Source: Hoplostethus atlanticus
Taxonomy: Eukaryota; Chordata; Actinopteri; Trachichthyiformes; Trachichthyidae
DNA length: 64,000 bases
Assembly: GCA_034670405.1 (NCBI GenBank)
Contig: JAXDDX010000015.1
Location: 992,001 to 1,056,000 of the forward strand
Direction of reading: 5' to 3'
In this document: in pieces, positions 47,657-58,720 of the stretch
Layout: each line of letters starts with the position of its first letter
Position numbering within the stretch: position 1 is the first letter of the stretch
The notes under the pieces: model-generated
Seen by the model: the letters and a program-made list of their open reading frames with translations, nothing else
Told to the model about the DNA's origin: nothing
Database searches by the model: none
Translations under genes and position numbers: made by a program

Positions 47657-50128
47657 ACAGCATTTCTTTACCTTTCTGCAATATTAGGAACGCACACCTC
47701 TGTCTCACTCATTGTCAACCTGCTGCATTTACACCAGCTTGCTCTGATATAATACGACGGCATCTGCCTACGCAACACTAACTGCAAAGGGATTCCAGGC
47801 GGTCAGAGGGCTGAGGCGCACATTGTAACGTGTAGTTGTAATGGCAGGAATTCAAATCCACCTCACAACCTTTTGTCTCTCTCCCATCCATCCTGTCACT
47901 CTACTGCCTGCCATCAAATGAAGCGTAAATTCCTTTAGAAGAAAAAAAAAAAAACACAATTAATTTTTTGTCACATTCCAATTGCTTACCTTCAGGACAT
48001 ACCGTTAGTGATTTGTTTGCCATTATTGCACGAGGCACCAAGAAACCGGCTATACTTCCTTTCCAGTAGGAATAATTGGATGGCAGCTGACCAATCCCAA
48101 TACATTGCAGTATAATTAACTACTTCATTAAGTTTAGCTACTCCCAGGAAACCAGTAGACCAGTGGAGCACATGCATTTGACTCCATTCCCATTCGCTGC
48201 CAAAGCAGTCGGTATTTATGTGCCAATTTTATACTTGGACCTGTTTATTTCCACTGTGCACCAAAATATCGTTGCAAATACTGTACACAAAATTGCATTC
48301 CCCCTTTATTTAAATATAGAGCCGACCTGAAAAGGACAGCTCATTTCTGAACTTTAGTAATAATGAAACTATAGACTGTAGTGAACTATAGATTGGGACC
48401 CGTATGGGATCGTGGCCTTATTTTTGCTGGGTCGCAACAGGAGAGGCAGCGTACTTCATTAGCCCATCTTCGGGAGAATACATTTCTGCAATTTGGATAT
48501 AAGGTTGAGAAAAAAAAAAGAAAAAAGAATGACTTACCTAGAGTCTTCTCAGACTATTTTTCCCCGAGGTAGTGTGTCTAAATTAAGTCAATGTGGAAAT
48601 GGTAGCGGAAATTAGACATTAAGTCCAATATGAGCAATGAGATTAGCTGCCAAGGCGAGATGTCCTTGTTAAAGCTTTTCCCTGAAGCGCACCTGCCATT
48701 TTTGTTAATGTGTGATGAGTACTGCTCCCATACATGTTGAAGGAGTTTGAGAGGACTCCACTTCTCTTCTTTTACTGAATGCATCTAGCACCCTTAAAAG
48801 TCTAAAATGAGCCTCTATTTCAGCAGAGTTACCATTATGCCGTATGACACTCAGTTAATAGATAACTGAGTCATAAAATTATATTTTTAGGACCTTATCC
48901 TGAAATGTGAAATGTGCCTGCACAGAGAGAACATTAGTTTCATTGCCCTTTCTGAATGGAAATTATTTGTTTTTTTATGGCTCCACAACAGACAGAGACC
49001 ACAATGGGAAGATTTCCAATTTTCCAATAAGCAGCCTTGCAGCAAGAATGAAACGTGTTTTATTGTGTGGCGTGTTTGATTGTGCATGTTGCATAAGTGA
49101 TTAACGCTTTTTTGCAGCACGATTTCAAAATTGATATAACAAAGCTACTGAAGATGAGAGTGAAGCAAGTTTTTCTTGTAGTTAATTTGCACAGCTATTT
49201 TCTGGGCAGGTCCATTGTGCAGCAGGCATTTCCTTGTTTAGCTTATGAATACAAAATCATGTTAATGTGGCAGAAGGGAACAATGGCAATGATTGAATGT
49301 GTTGTTGTCTGGGCATTATGCTGCTCATTGGCATGCCAAAGTAACGCTTACCTTATCAGCAACAGATTGCATTCCGCCAGTGGTAATTACTTGACTAACT
49401 TTGACAAGTTTTTTTTTCCGGTGGCTCATATTTCCATATAAGCAATCACCTTTAACCAGCCGGGGTGTGATCCAGTCATTCCCTTAGAAGTGACCCGTCC
49501 TTAGCAAAGACATGCAACACAGTCACTATACATGTAAAACTTGGGACCTGATCATCCAAACAGCCTGACAATACAGGACCTGTAAATTTGCCTCTTTTGT
49601 CATTGTCACTGAGGTACAAAATCTGAGGGAACCAATCAGCTTTCAGTGTGGACGTTAACTTCATTTTGTGCTCTTTTCCTGTGTCTTTTTCATAAAAATG
49701 AGTATCTAAACCAGAATTGCATTTTTTTGATAGTTTCTAAAACTTTATTCATCACCATAAGGTAATCTATTGCTTTAAAAATGAATCAGTTCTGACAACT
49801 GCACCAATTCTGACTTCATTTACAGCATCAATTTTTTGCCGCATAGGCCAACCTGCAAGTTATCCAACTAACCACATGATCATACTGTAGTTACTGCACC
49901 AAATTTCTCAATGCTGTATGTAAGGAATCTGTATTACTCCAGCATTTACTCCTGTCTGCGCCATCTCTCATTCATCAAGCCTGACGTCGGCAGTGGATCT
50001 TATAAGATCAAAGTTCACCATCAGTGGTAGGTGCCAGTCTTGGTGAAGCATCGGGGGGGTGACACCTCACTTTTTCTCCGCTGTCTGATGTTTATGGGTG
50101 GAGCAGTGAGGCGGGGACCTTTCCTCAC
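47657..50128. other. Unique noncoding sequence
   Basis: No gene is supported. A 114-codon frame at 49097-49441 matches no family and overlaps the candidate conserved element at 49160-49400. There is no large repeat. Confidence 0.45.
49160..49400. promoter_or_regulatory. Candidate conserved noncoding element with SOX-type motif
   Basis: This unique stretch contains AACAATGG (49279-49286), a SOX-type site, next to GCAATGATTGAATG, then GGCATTATGCTGCTCATTGG and GGTAATTACTTGAC. It has no repeats, low CpG and balanced composition, like vertebrate enhancers of developmental genes. This is inference from motif content only. Confidence 0.22.
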
Positions 50129-50249
50129 CGCTGAGACAGTTTCCACCACGGTGCCGTCATTTGTCACTTCAAAAGCCCCCGCTTCGTTTTGATAGCGCGC
50201 ATGTGACAGCGGCAATGTGTCCAGCGTGACAATGAATGACAAGGGAGGC
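50129..50249 (-). other. Weak candidate internal exon, 121 bases
   Basis: On the minus strand, a good acceptor (pyrimidine-rich CTCCCTCTATCCACTGTGCAG, read with the last AG at 50251-50250) precedes an open stretch. It ends at a donor-like GTGAGG (50128-50123). The exon would enter in phase 1 and leave in phase 0, coding 40 residues that include GAFEVTNDGTVVETVSA. The frame stays open beyond the donor for about 35 more codons. I recognise no domain, and no partner exons were found nearby. Chance agreement of splice consensus with an open frame is quite possible in 64 kb, so treat this as a lead only. Confidence 0.15.
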
Positions 50250-52500
50250 CTGCACAGTGGATAGAGGGAGATAATAGGACTACAATAAAATAGCCACTGT
50301 ACTTCATGGTGGGCAAAAAGCAGGGGAAAAAAGGTACATGATGAGATCACAATGCCCGGGCTAGCCGTGGACATCAAAGGGGATATTTCCAGGAAGGGAG
50401 AGAAAAGAATAGCTGAATCTCCACAGGGTCATGTGGGTGTCCAAACGTCCGCCAGTCACCTCTTCAGTAGCCTCACACAGCTCAATAAAGATGGATCCGC
50501 TTGGATAGCCAGCTTTTGTTTTAAAGCTGCACTAGGCAATATTTCAGTCTAAATCACAAAGTGAGGCTGCAACTCGAAGCTCAAGACAGTTCAAGTCACC
50601 AATACTGACTGAAACTCTCCACCACCATCAGACACTAAGGTTTGAGGAGTCTAATGACGTCACGTTGCATGATTTGTGGGGCTTTGACCACTGACATTGT
50701 GTGTCATATGGAGTGTATATTCACTACCAGCACTTGAACTTTTTGAACAACTCTTCAACGATAGACAAAGTTGCTTTGCTTTCTTAGAAAAGACCAAAGA
50801 TGTAGGAGCGCTACTTGGTACCAGAAGTGTCCATGGCAGAAAGCAACCAACAGGTGCTCGTATGAATGGCTGCTACAAGAATGTATTAAAACCCAAATAG
50901 GGTTAAGTTGTGATAACAAAAGATAAAAGCCTTTCCGGACCCTCTTTGGTTTTTAAGGCATTTTGGTGAGTGACATTTCAGACGCACTTCTTTGAGGATG
51001 TAAGAACTGATGCAGTTGCGCAAAAATGTTATATTTCTTTGTGGCGCTGAACCTCCAAACTCCAAGACTGGTTGTACTTGGCAGCTCCCAGTGGCCAACA
51101 ATGGAAGACTGTGGTTGTATTGTGTATATCTTTCAAACTGAACTCAGGGCTTTGCTGAGAAAGAACATCTATCCTCAGCATACATTCCCTGGGCAAATAA
51201 ATGTTGAAGAAAAACAACAACATGGCAAGCACTTGGAAATGCATGGCCCGGGAAATGCAAAATTCTCAATGCGTCCAATGTAACTGACTGACTAGATTTA
51301 TAATAGATGTTTTAACTTTTGCCCATCATCAATAAAACTAGAGCTTTCGGCATCCCAAGGACAGAGGCATTGCAGATATGCCATCTAAATACCACCTGGA
51401 GGTGTGAACCTCCAGGATGTATGACTCGCTATGTATTCCCTGGACATTACTGGCATTGTACAATGATAGGGTATAAAACATACAGGGCTGTAATAGGTTT
51501 TTATTAATCTGACTACCAAGTATGAACAATGGAACTTCTCTAAGTGTATGCGGAGGGAATTGTTATAGACGGTCCCTGGACAGAAGCTATCAGTTAAGTT
51601 CCTGGACTAGACTTCAACATGGACATTTTATTCCTCCACTTCTCAGGTATGCAGGGAGATGCATTAGCTGGAGGCTACGTTTGTGCAGTTGCAAGTTCAA
51701 TTCATTCAGTTAAATGACTTTTAATCCCGAGTGACCTTTTTTTCTGCTGTTGTGGCATTTAGTGCCGACCAGAGAACAGACGAGATGTAGAGATGTAGAA
51801 CGTGGGAGAGGGATCTCAACGCAATGTGATGATGGAGAGTCATTTTACAGGTAGGGAGTGAAGACTGCGGTGGGAGGCACTGTGCTTGTACTGGCGGTGT
51901 AAAGTCAGTAAAGATCCTCCCCAGAAAGTATTAGGAACATGTGAATACACATAGGTCATCCAGATACTTGCTACTAGTCTTTCTTAATGTCTACTGGCAA
52001 TACAAAGTTTTTTATCGTTGGACAGTTGACTGCAGAGAAAACCAAATATCTAAAAGTAGATATGTTGATCATCAGGGCAGGTGAACTAAAATGCAATATT
52101 GTCTATATTTGGTGTACCAGTGATCTAAAAAAAATGTTGTTTGGATGCAATTCTACAACTGTGTAGGATGTTATTTGTTTTTTTGTAATTTGTACATTTT
52201 TTGCATTTATATTTTCTGTTCATCTAAAGGGGGAAGATAATAATCTGAGCCGTAGTGAGCAGGCTGCCACACGACACTGACATTGTTCGCGTTATTTTTC
52301 TGTCTCCTCTCTATTTTGTTATCAATCAAAAGATTTTCCCAATCGTGAACTGTACGGTGCACTGGGGAGGTTTGAGTGGCATTAGACTCTCCAAGCCATT
52401 GTCTGTTAATGATTTCAAAGACCCCACGAGTTGCTGCGGCTCTGTCATGTCAAGACTTTTGAGTTTTACATGGCTTGACAAGTCCCGTACTCCCACGGGG
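50250..52500. other. Noncoding sequence with a possible repeat start
   Basis: No gene is supported. TTTAAAGCTGCACTAGGCAA at about 50520 resembles the left end of the MITE at 41253, but no inverted right end was found. A perfect CRE octamer TGACGTCA lies at 50655-50662. The rest is unique. Confidence 0.45.
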
Positions 52501-52505
52501 TACAA

Positions 52506-52572
52506 GGGGAAAAAAGAAAATAGAGAGGCAGAGAGAGAGCGAGAGAGGGAGGGAGGGAGGGGAGAGGAAATG
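52506..52572 (+). repeat. Purine-only GA/GGGA-rich tract
   Basis: Nearly all purine, with GAGAGAGAGC then (GGGA)3-4. Such tracts can adopt triplex (H-DNA) structures. Minus-strand frames over it translate to serine/leucine-rich low-complexity peptides and are not genes. Confidence 0.9.
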
Positions 52573-55500
52573 AAGAAATGACAAGAAAGAGAAGCAAAGT
52601 GAGAGATTTAAATGAGACCAATCTCGCTGGCCCACCGCTAAGAAATTTGCAAGCATGTGTACAGTCGTTTTTTTTGGGTAATGTGCCACTCACTCCTAAG
52701 ACTTCCAAAGACGCATAGATTCCTTGGTTCCATTTCCCAAGTTTAGTTGGCTTGCATGTGAGTTGATCAGACTGACAGAGTTCCTGCGCCCCCAGAGATG
52801 CCAGGCATGCCGCTACCCCTCCCCTCCAACGCCGCATTCCACTTGACAAACTCGATGTGGCACCTTCGCGGCGCAGCATTTTTATTGTTGCCCCCCCCAA
52901 GTACCTCTCCTGCACTCCTGCAACCTGAAAACCCGGTAATAAATGTGCGATGTTATTTACGGCCTATCGTTTCCTTTTTAAAAAAAATATATAATACAAT
53001 TTTCTCAGACAAGTATCTGTCCATCAACATGTTTCTAACCCTCTTGCCTGGCCTTTAGGAAGTAGCCTTGACTGGAGGTTGGCATTGACCTCGAACGCTG
53101 CCCATGCCTCTGGATGCTCTCAACATTAAGGGTAACAGTAGGGTTCTCGGGCAATTATACAGAGCTTCATGCAAAGGCAAACTACAGGAAACTTCAAGCG
53201 GCAATGCGCTACCTTGCTGACGGCCGCCGACGACCTAGAATTGCAAGGACCTGCAACTCCTTGGCTCTGTGCTCCCAAGAGCAACTATCATTTCCTCTTG
53301 GTTTACCAAAGGATCGATATGCTGTCGAAGCGGCGGCCATGTACGTCATTTAGTTTGGCTGCGTCTTTCCCCCCAAAGTTCATTCCAGATGACTCACCAA
53401 GACGGGTTCATCAACATGGTTGGATAAAAGTTGCAGGAATAATTTCATACATCATATTGGTACTGAATAATTTGATTATGATTGCGAATAGCAGCGTGGC
53501 AGTGCACTGAATACCAGTAGCCCCCGCACCCTTCTTTCTTTCTGCTGTCTCTTTGATAATAATATTGCTCCAGTGCCCTCCACATGCTGATTTCCACTTG
53601 ATTTACATTAGGCATTTTTGTCAGCAGTCAAGCTCTTCCATTTCCTCAGCACCGCGTCTCACAGCCAGCCAGGCCTTGATGAAGCCCTTCCCTGATAAGC
53701 CTGTGCAGTCATGCTAGAGACCTTGAGAACTATGACCATTACAGCCAAGCTGTGTCACCCCATCAATCCCACAAAGTGAGGCTCGATCCAGGCCGAAGGG
53801 CGGCCGCAGGTTGCTGGTCCATGACCTTTAAATGAATTTCAATGAGCCCTCAACACAGGGGTCGTGTAACCCAGCCCCAACACAGATGGATGCCAATACA
53901 TAGGAGACAGAGTAATGTAGCATGTTAAGAAGGCCATCACGGGAGAGAGAAAGGAAAAGGAAAATACATCAGGATCATTCATTTTAATAGAGAGAGGAAG
54001 AAGCAGTGGTCTTCAGAAGAACCAATGAAGGAAATATAAAAAAAAGTCTCCAAATGATACACTCAATATTATCATTTTTAATGTATATTTTTTAAGTATA
54101 AGGGATTTTTTACGTAAGAAAAAAGGAATTTGAGGAAACTGTCACTGGCCTGACAGTAATAACAATAAAACAGCATTGTTTGTACCATGGAAGTCTCAGG
54201 TGGTATTTCCAATCTCAGGTATTTTCCAAGACCGATCTCTACTTTTTAAGACCCAGCTGTGTCTACCTTCGGACTACATCATTGATCTTTTAGATCTTTT
54301 AGAGTTGGAGTGAAGCCTGAGATCCATTTTTCAAAATCTTAAGTTTGCTACCAGAGACTGTAGACTGTAGATGTGTCATAAAAGTATTAATTAGAATCAT
54401 AAAAATTTTAAACTGACCAGCAGCCACTGTAAAGAGGCTAATGCGATCATGTTTGATGTTAAAAAGATCACTGCTACCTTTTGGAGTTGATCGATTTCTG
54501 CCTCTTGCAATATTCAAAGGTGAGAGGAAATAAAAGCTTGTATAACGTTTCTCCAGGTCAGACATGGAAAAAAAAAAGATTTTGGTCTCTTAGCTGATGA
54601 AAGCATAGTGCTGGTATTACCTCGTGGCATTTTTAATATTCTTAAAATGATCTATACCGTGCCGGCATCGCCAAAGGGGCGCAAATGAGATTTCTCAGAC
54701 AGCCCTCTGGCGTTTCTACGCTACAGGATATTGACAAGAGTGAGGGTCTTGAATGTGTGTGTGTCAATGTGAAAAATGATCGGGAACACCGTTGAACACT
54801 GCTGCAGTCCCTCCACAATGGCAATCCATATATTCACATGGGGATAAAAACGTTTCACATGCCAGCTCTCCTGCTCTCTAGACAGATATTGACTTTATGG
54901 GCTTTTTGATGACATAACGTATGACTTTATTACATTCGGATTGTAGGGGATAGCTACTAATAACTGTGTTAAGACGCCCTATTATTCTAAGTGTCTTTTA
55001 TTTATCTTCTTCAGTAAGGAGACCAGAGGCCATAGCCAACCTGGGCTCCCGGAAAGTCACGGAAATACAATGTTTGTAGCAAATGTATAATTAGCAGGAA
55101 AAAAACATGTTTTTTCTCCATTTTCTCTGTTTTTACTAAGTTTGCTTGAGGGTGCAGAGCAATGCCAGAAAAGACCCCATGCCACCTTTTCACAAAATCA
55201 AAGGCGGTTTTACACGTAACGGTAAAACTGAAATACTGAATCCCGAGCTTGGTTGCTGTTTGCTGTATCTCTCATGATGGTGATTGGATCCTTGTGTGCG
55301 GTTCCTGCCGGGGGTTGGTGTAAGTGAAGTCTTGAAATAAAGATAAAGAAAAGCAGAGCCGTAGGCTTTGCTGGAAGGCTCCAGTATCTGCCCGTAATAT
55401 GTGAGAAATGTATCTGTCTGGTGCCCACTCTCATCCAGCCTCAACACTCCACTGCTCTCCAACCTCTTTACACTCTGACAAAATGGTGCAAATCTGAAAT

Positions 55501-57585
55501 GGGAAATAGAGGGGGGGAGAAAAAGAATCCTCCATCCCATCATTTGAGCCGAGATACTCTGTTTATTTTCAGTTGAGCTGTCTCCCCTGCTCTTCCAAAG
55601 CATCCCCAACTTCTCGCCATCTGACAGCCCGACAGCCGTGGAGATAGCATCGTTTTCACACAGCCCACTCACTCTAAAAGCCCCCCCCCCACCTCAAACT
55701 CACCTAAATCTATTTCACAGTTTTCTCCCTGACTGCCGCGAAGAGAGAAAAATATTGGGTGTATGCTCCTCCACCTTTCTCGAGCGGCTATCTGATCCGA
55801 CATTAGGGCCTTTTATAAGGTTACCTCCCACTCATCCCTCATTACTAGACCCTCAGCGGTTCCATTATCACTTTAGATAAGGCTACAATAAACTACACTC
55901 CCAGTCCAAGGGCTTCGCTGTTTATCAACCTCCACTCTCTCCCACCATGCCCTGAGAGGCTGCCTTGCTTCTCATCCTGGCTTATCAACTCAGCTACAGT
56001 GACAAGGCTTTTCGGACCTTAACGGAGTCTTGGCTTAAGCCTTGTCTTCTCCATGCAAGGTCGTCTTCTTTTTTTTTTTTGTCCCCTAATGAAGAGGTAG
56101 GAGGCATATTTTGTGTTTTTCTGGCTGCTCCGTGGCTGCTGGATGCAGGCTAATGGGCATTTGTCAATTCACCTTATCCACATGGTGGCCTTATTTGATT
56201 AATACTCAAGGTGGGAAATCCTACCCAGAAGACAGCGAAGCAGATGAAAACAGAGGAAAACTCAACGAGTCGCAAAAAAATGATTGTTGGTGTATTGATT
56301 TGTAGTAATAGTTAGGTTGATAATAACTCCCTCTTGTCTATACTTATTGAAGGAGGGGGAGGATGCAGTGGGACAGAAGTTGCAGTGCACATCAGTGCTG
56401 CTATGTGACTGTTTTGATGTGGTTTACACGAGTAAAGTAGGGGGGCCCCCCCTGGCATAAGTTTGTACACTTAGGGCCCCAAGGAAGCTAGGATCAGCAA
56501 TGCCTGTATTTTTCTTGAGTACTGGATCTAGATTGGTAATTTGATGACAGTAGACATTTCATCAGAGGTTGTAGAACAGGAATTGTAATTGTTCATAAAA
56601 CTGCCAGCGTCAGGCTTGTGTCAAATACCATCTTCAAGGGAGGGATGAATGTCACTGCCATCAATCAATCCTATTTACCGAGCCGGGAGAGGTTTGACTT
56701 TGAAGAAGCCGAGTGCGTCTGAAGCCATTCACGGCAAGATCAACAAAAAAAAAAAAAACGTCAGAAGCAAACTTTATCAGGCATTATCAGAAGGGACTTT
56801 ATTAGAAAGGTCTTTGCTGAGCGTAGCCTTCCAGATCTGCAGAGGTTGAAGTGGACGGGTTCAAAGAAAGTGTGTGGAGAACATTTATTATGAGCTCCCG
56901 TGGCGATTGCTCGTGCTCCCCCATCAAAAAGATGGCATCAAAACTCCCCCCCAGTTTACCGCATGGAAAAATAATGAGGCGAGATTAAACGGAGCGCGCT
57001 CGGATGGGCTCGTGCCTCATGGGCGTCAGATCACAGACAAACGCCGAGCGCTAATGACAAGAGCATCATGATGCCACCGCGGCGCTGCGGGATGCAAGCG
57101 CTGGTCACTCTGCAAAGACAGTAAAAACTGGCTTCTCTCCGGTCCTACCCGGTTAACCAGGAAGAGAGAGCCTATTGTGTTCGGGAAACCAGACTGAAAA
57201 ATAACCGTCAAAAGCCCCAAAACAAGTGTCCATTGGGAGGCTTGAGGTGCGCCGCTATATTCGAGTGGCAGAACGCCTTTGTGATGGGCTGCATGGTAAT
57301 GGAAAGGAAACACATCATTATCTGAAGGTGAGGTACTCCGTTCTCCGCTCTCCATGCCTCCCTCGCTCCCTCCCCCACCTGGAGTTCTTGTGTACAAGTT
57401 AAAAGGCTGATTTACATATATATTGCGAAAGCAAGGTGTATGGTTGTAATTGGTGTTGTGGAGCCTGATCCACAAGCAGACACACGCTTGTACGCACACA
57501 CTCTTATATCGGCAGATACACACAAACACTTTTTTTTTTTTTGCAGCGTTATCCATCTGAAGCCCTCCGATATGTGTGTCGGTAG
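52573..57585. other. Unique noncoding sequence, nothing firm
   Basis: No gene is supported. Minus-strand frames of 160 codons (55190-55672) and 213 codons (57026-57667) have no family resemblance; the second runs through CA repeats. A short duplication (ATCTTTTAG twice) lies at about 54286-54303. GC-richer CpG-retaining patches occur at 52795-52870 and 56980-57100. Confidence 0.45.
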
Positions 57586-57588
57586 GGC

Positions 57589-57609
57589 GTGTGTGTGTGT
57601 GTGTGTGTG
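57589..57609 (+). repeat. GT microsatellite
   Basis: A perfect (GT)10 run, read directly. Confidence 0.95.
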
Positions 57610-58159
57610 ATAGAGCGAAAAGAAGAGTCAAACTGAAAAAAGAGATAAAAGAAAAAGACACGCACATCTACATCAACCAGGTAAGAGTGTCAACTCTGTC
57701 CAGGTGGATAGCGCCGCGCTCGAGACAATTTGGGCAAACGCTGCCTCCCCTTATCAAATCAGCGGCTCAGTTCTTCAAAGCGCCTGCCACCCCGCAACAC
57801 GAAATACGCCTGGCCCGTGCACAACTTAACAGCTCTGTCAATAGCTCCAGCCGTTTGTTTACCCCAGCCGTCTCCGAGCCGGTGCCAGGAAAAACCAATG
57901 GAACAGCAGAGTGCAACATTGCCATAGATCTCAGTGACAGAGAACAAGATTCATGGCTGCAATAGTATAGGGAAAAAAAATGATGTTGATGTTCGTACAA
58001 TTTACCCCCGCACTGCCTTGGCCGGGGCTGGTGAATGATGAAATGATTGCAGCAGACAAAATCAGAAATTTAAAAAGACGACACAACACAAAAATAGCGT
58101 GTTCGGCAGTCACCCCCCCACGAGTGGACTTGCACGTGCACGCATAATCTCGCCCACAA

Positions 58160-58350
58160 ACAATGTTGAAGATTGATGCGCAAACAAACAAAGCGAGCGC
58201 TGCCACATTTATGGATTGTCACTGGTTGGCAGACCTTCCCACCTACACAGCCTTAAAATGCTCAGGCTTCTTCGGCCTGCTTTCCAATTTCAGCGCGGTT
58301 GAAGCAGCAATTGTTGCAAGGAGTTGTGTGACATTAGTCATTGGGGAGGA
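58160..58350. promoter_or_regulatory. Candidate conserved noncoding element beside a poly-G tract
   Basis: A unique stretch with GGATTGTCACTGGTTGGCAG, AATTTCAGCGCGGTTGAAGC and AGCAATTGTTGCAAGG, ending just before an 18-base G run. It has balanced composition and no repeat signature. The enhancer-like reading is inference. Confidence 0.18.
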
Positions 58351-58356
58351 GGAGGC

Positions 58357-58374
58357 GGGGGGGGGGGGGGGGGG
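58357..58374 (+). repeat. Poly-G tract, 18 bases
   Basis: An uninterrupted run of 18 guanines preceded by GGAGGAGGAGG, giving a strong potential for G-quadruplex formation. Confidence 0.96.
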
Positions 58375-58429
58375 CTCTCATGAGCTGGACCTGAACAAGA
58401 CAAACAAGCTGTTACTATAACCTTCGATT

Positions 58430-58720
58430 CCAGTCAATCCCTTGCCACCGTAATGGAAATCCATAGACTGATCGATGCGCATTGATCTCCGGTTGATCAC
58501 GGTGATTTGCGGTAATATCCTGGCTGCGTCGCGTCCTCATGGACTCGTATCGCCATTCTTAGGGGAGAGGTTAATGGTTAATGGATAGGTTATGTAGCTC
58601 CAAGGGAGCCCGAGGCAGAGGAAGACCCAGCTATAATTTCCAGTGCATTAACTTGTTTAGAGGTCATTAATCTATCAGTAATCTGCAGGAGATGCATATT
58701 GCTCAGCGATGTGCTAAAAA
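58430..58720. promoter_or_regulatory. Candidate conserved noncoding element with octamer-like motif
   Basis: This unique stretch contains GGTCATTAATCTATCAGTAA, GGAGATGCATATTGCTCAGC (octamer-like ATGCATAT at 58692-58699), TGATCGATGCGCATTGATCT and a repeated GGTTAATGGTTAATGG. TAAT cores, an octamer-like site and CpG-containing inverted TGATC motifs in about 290 bases look like a developmental enhancer. No alignment is available, so the call remains an inference. Confidence 0.28.

Noticed and set aside
52466-52915. 149-codon minus-strand frame
   Set aside because: Its middle is the translation of the purine-rich tract at 52506-52572 into a serine/leucine-rich low-complexity string.
57026-57667. 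Longest minus-strand frame, 213 codons
   Set aside because: It runs through CA/GT and A/T simple repeats, has no recognisable domain, and lacks splice or promoter context.
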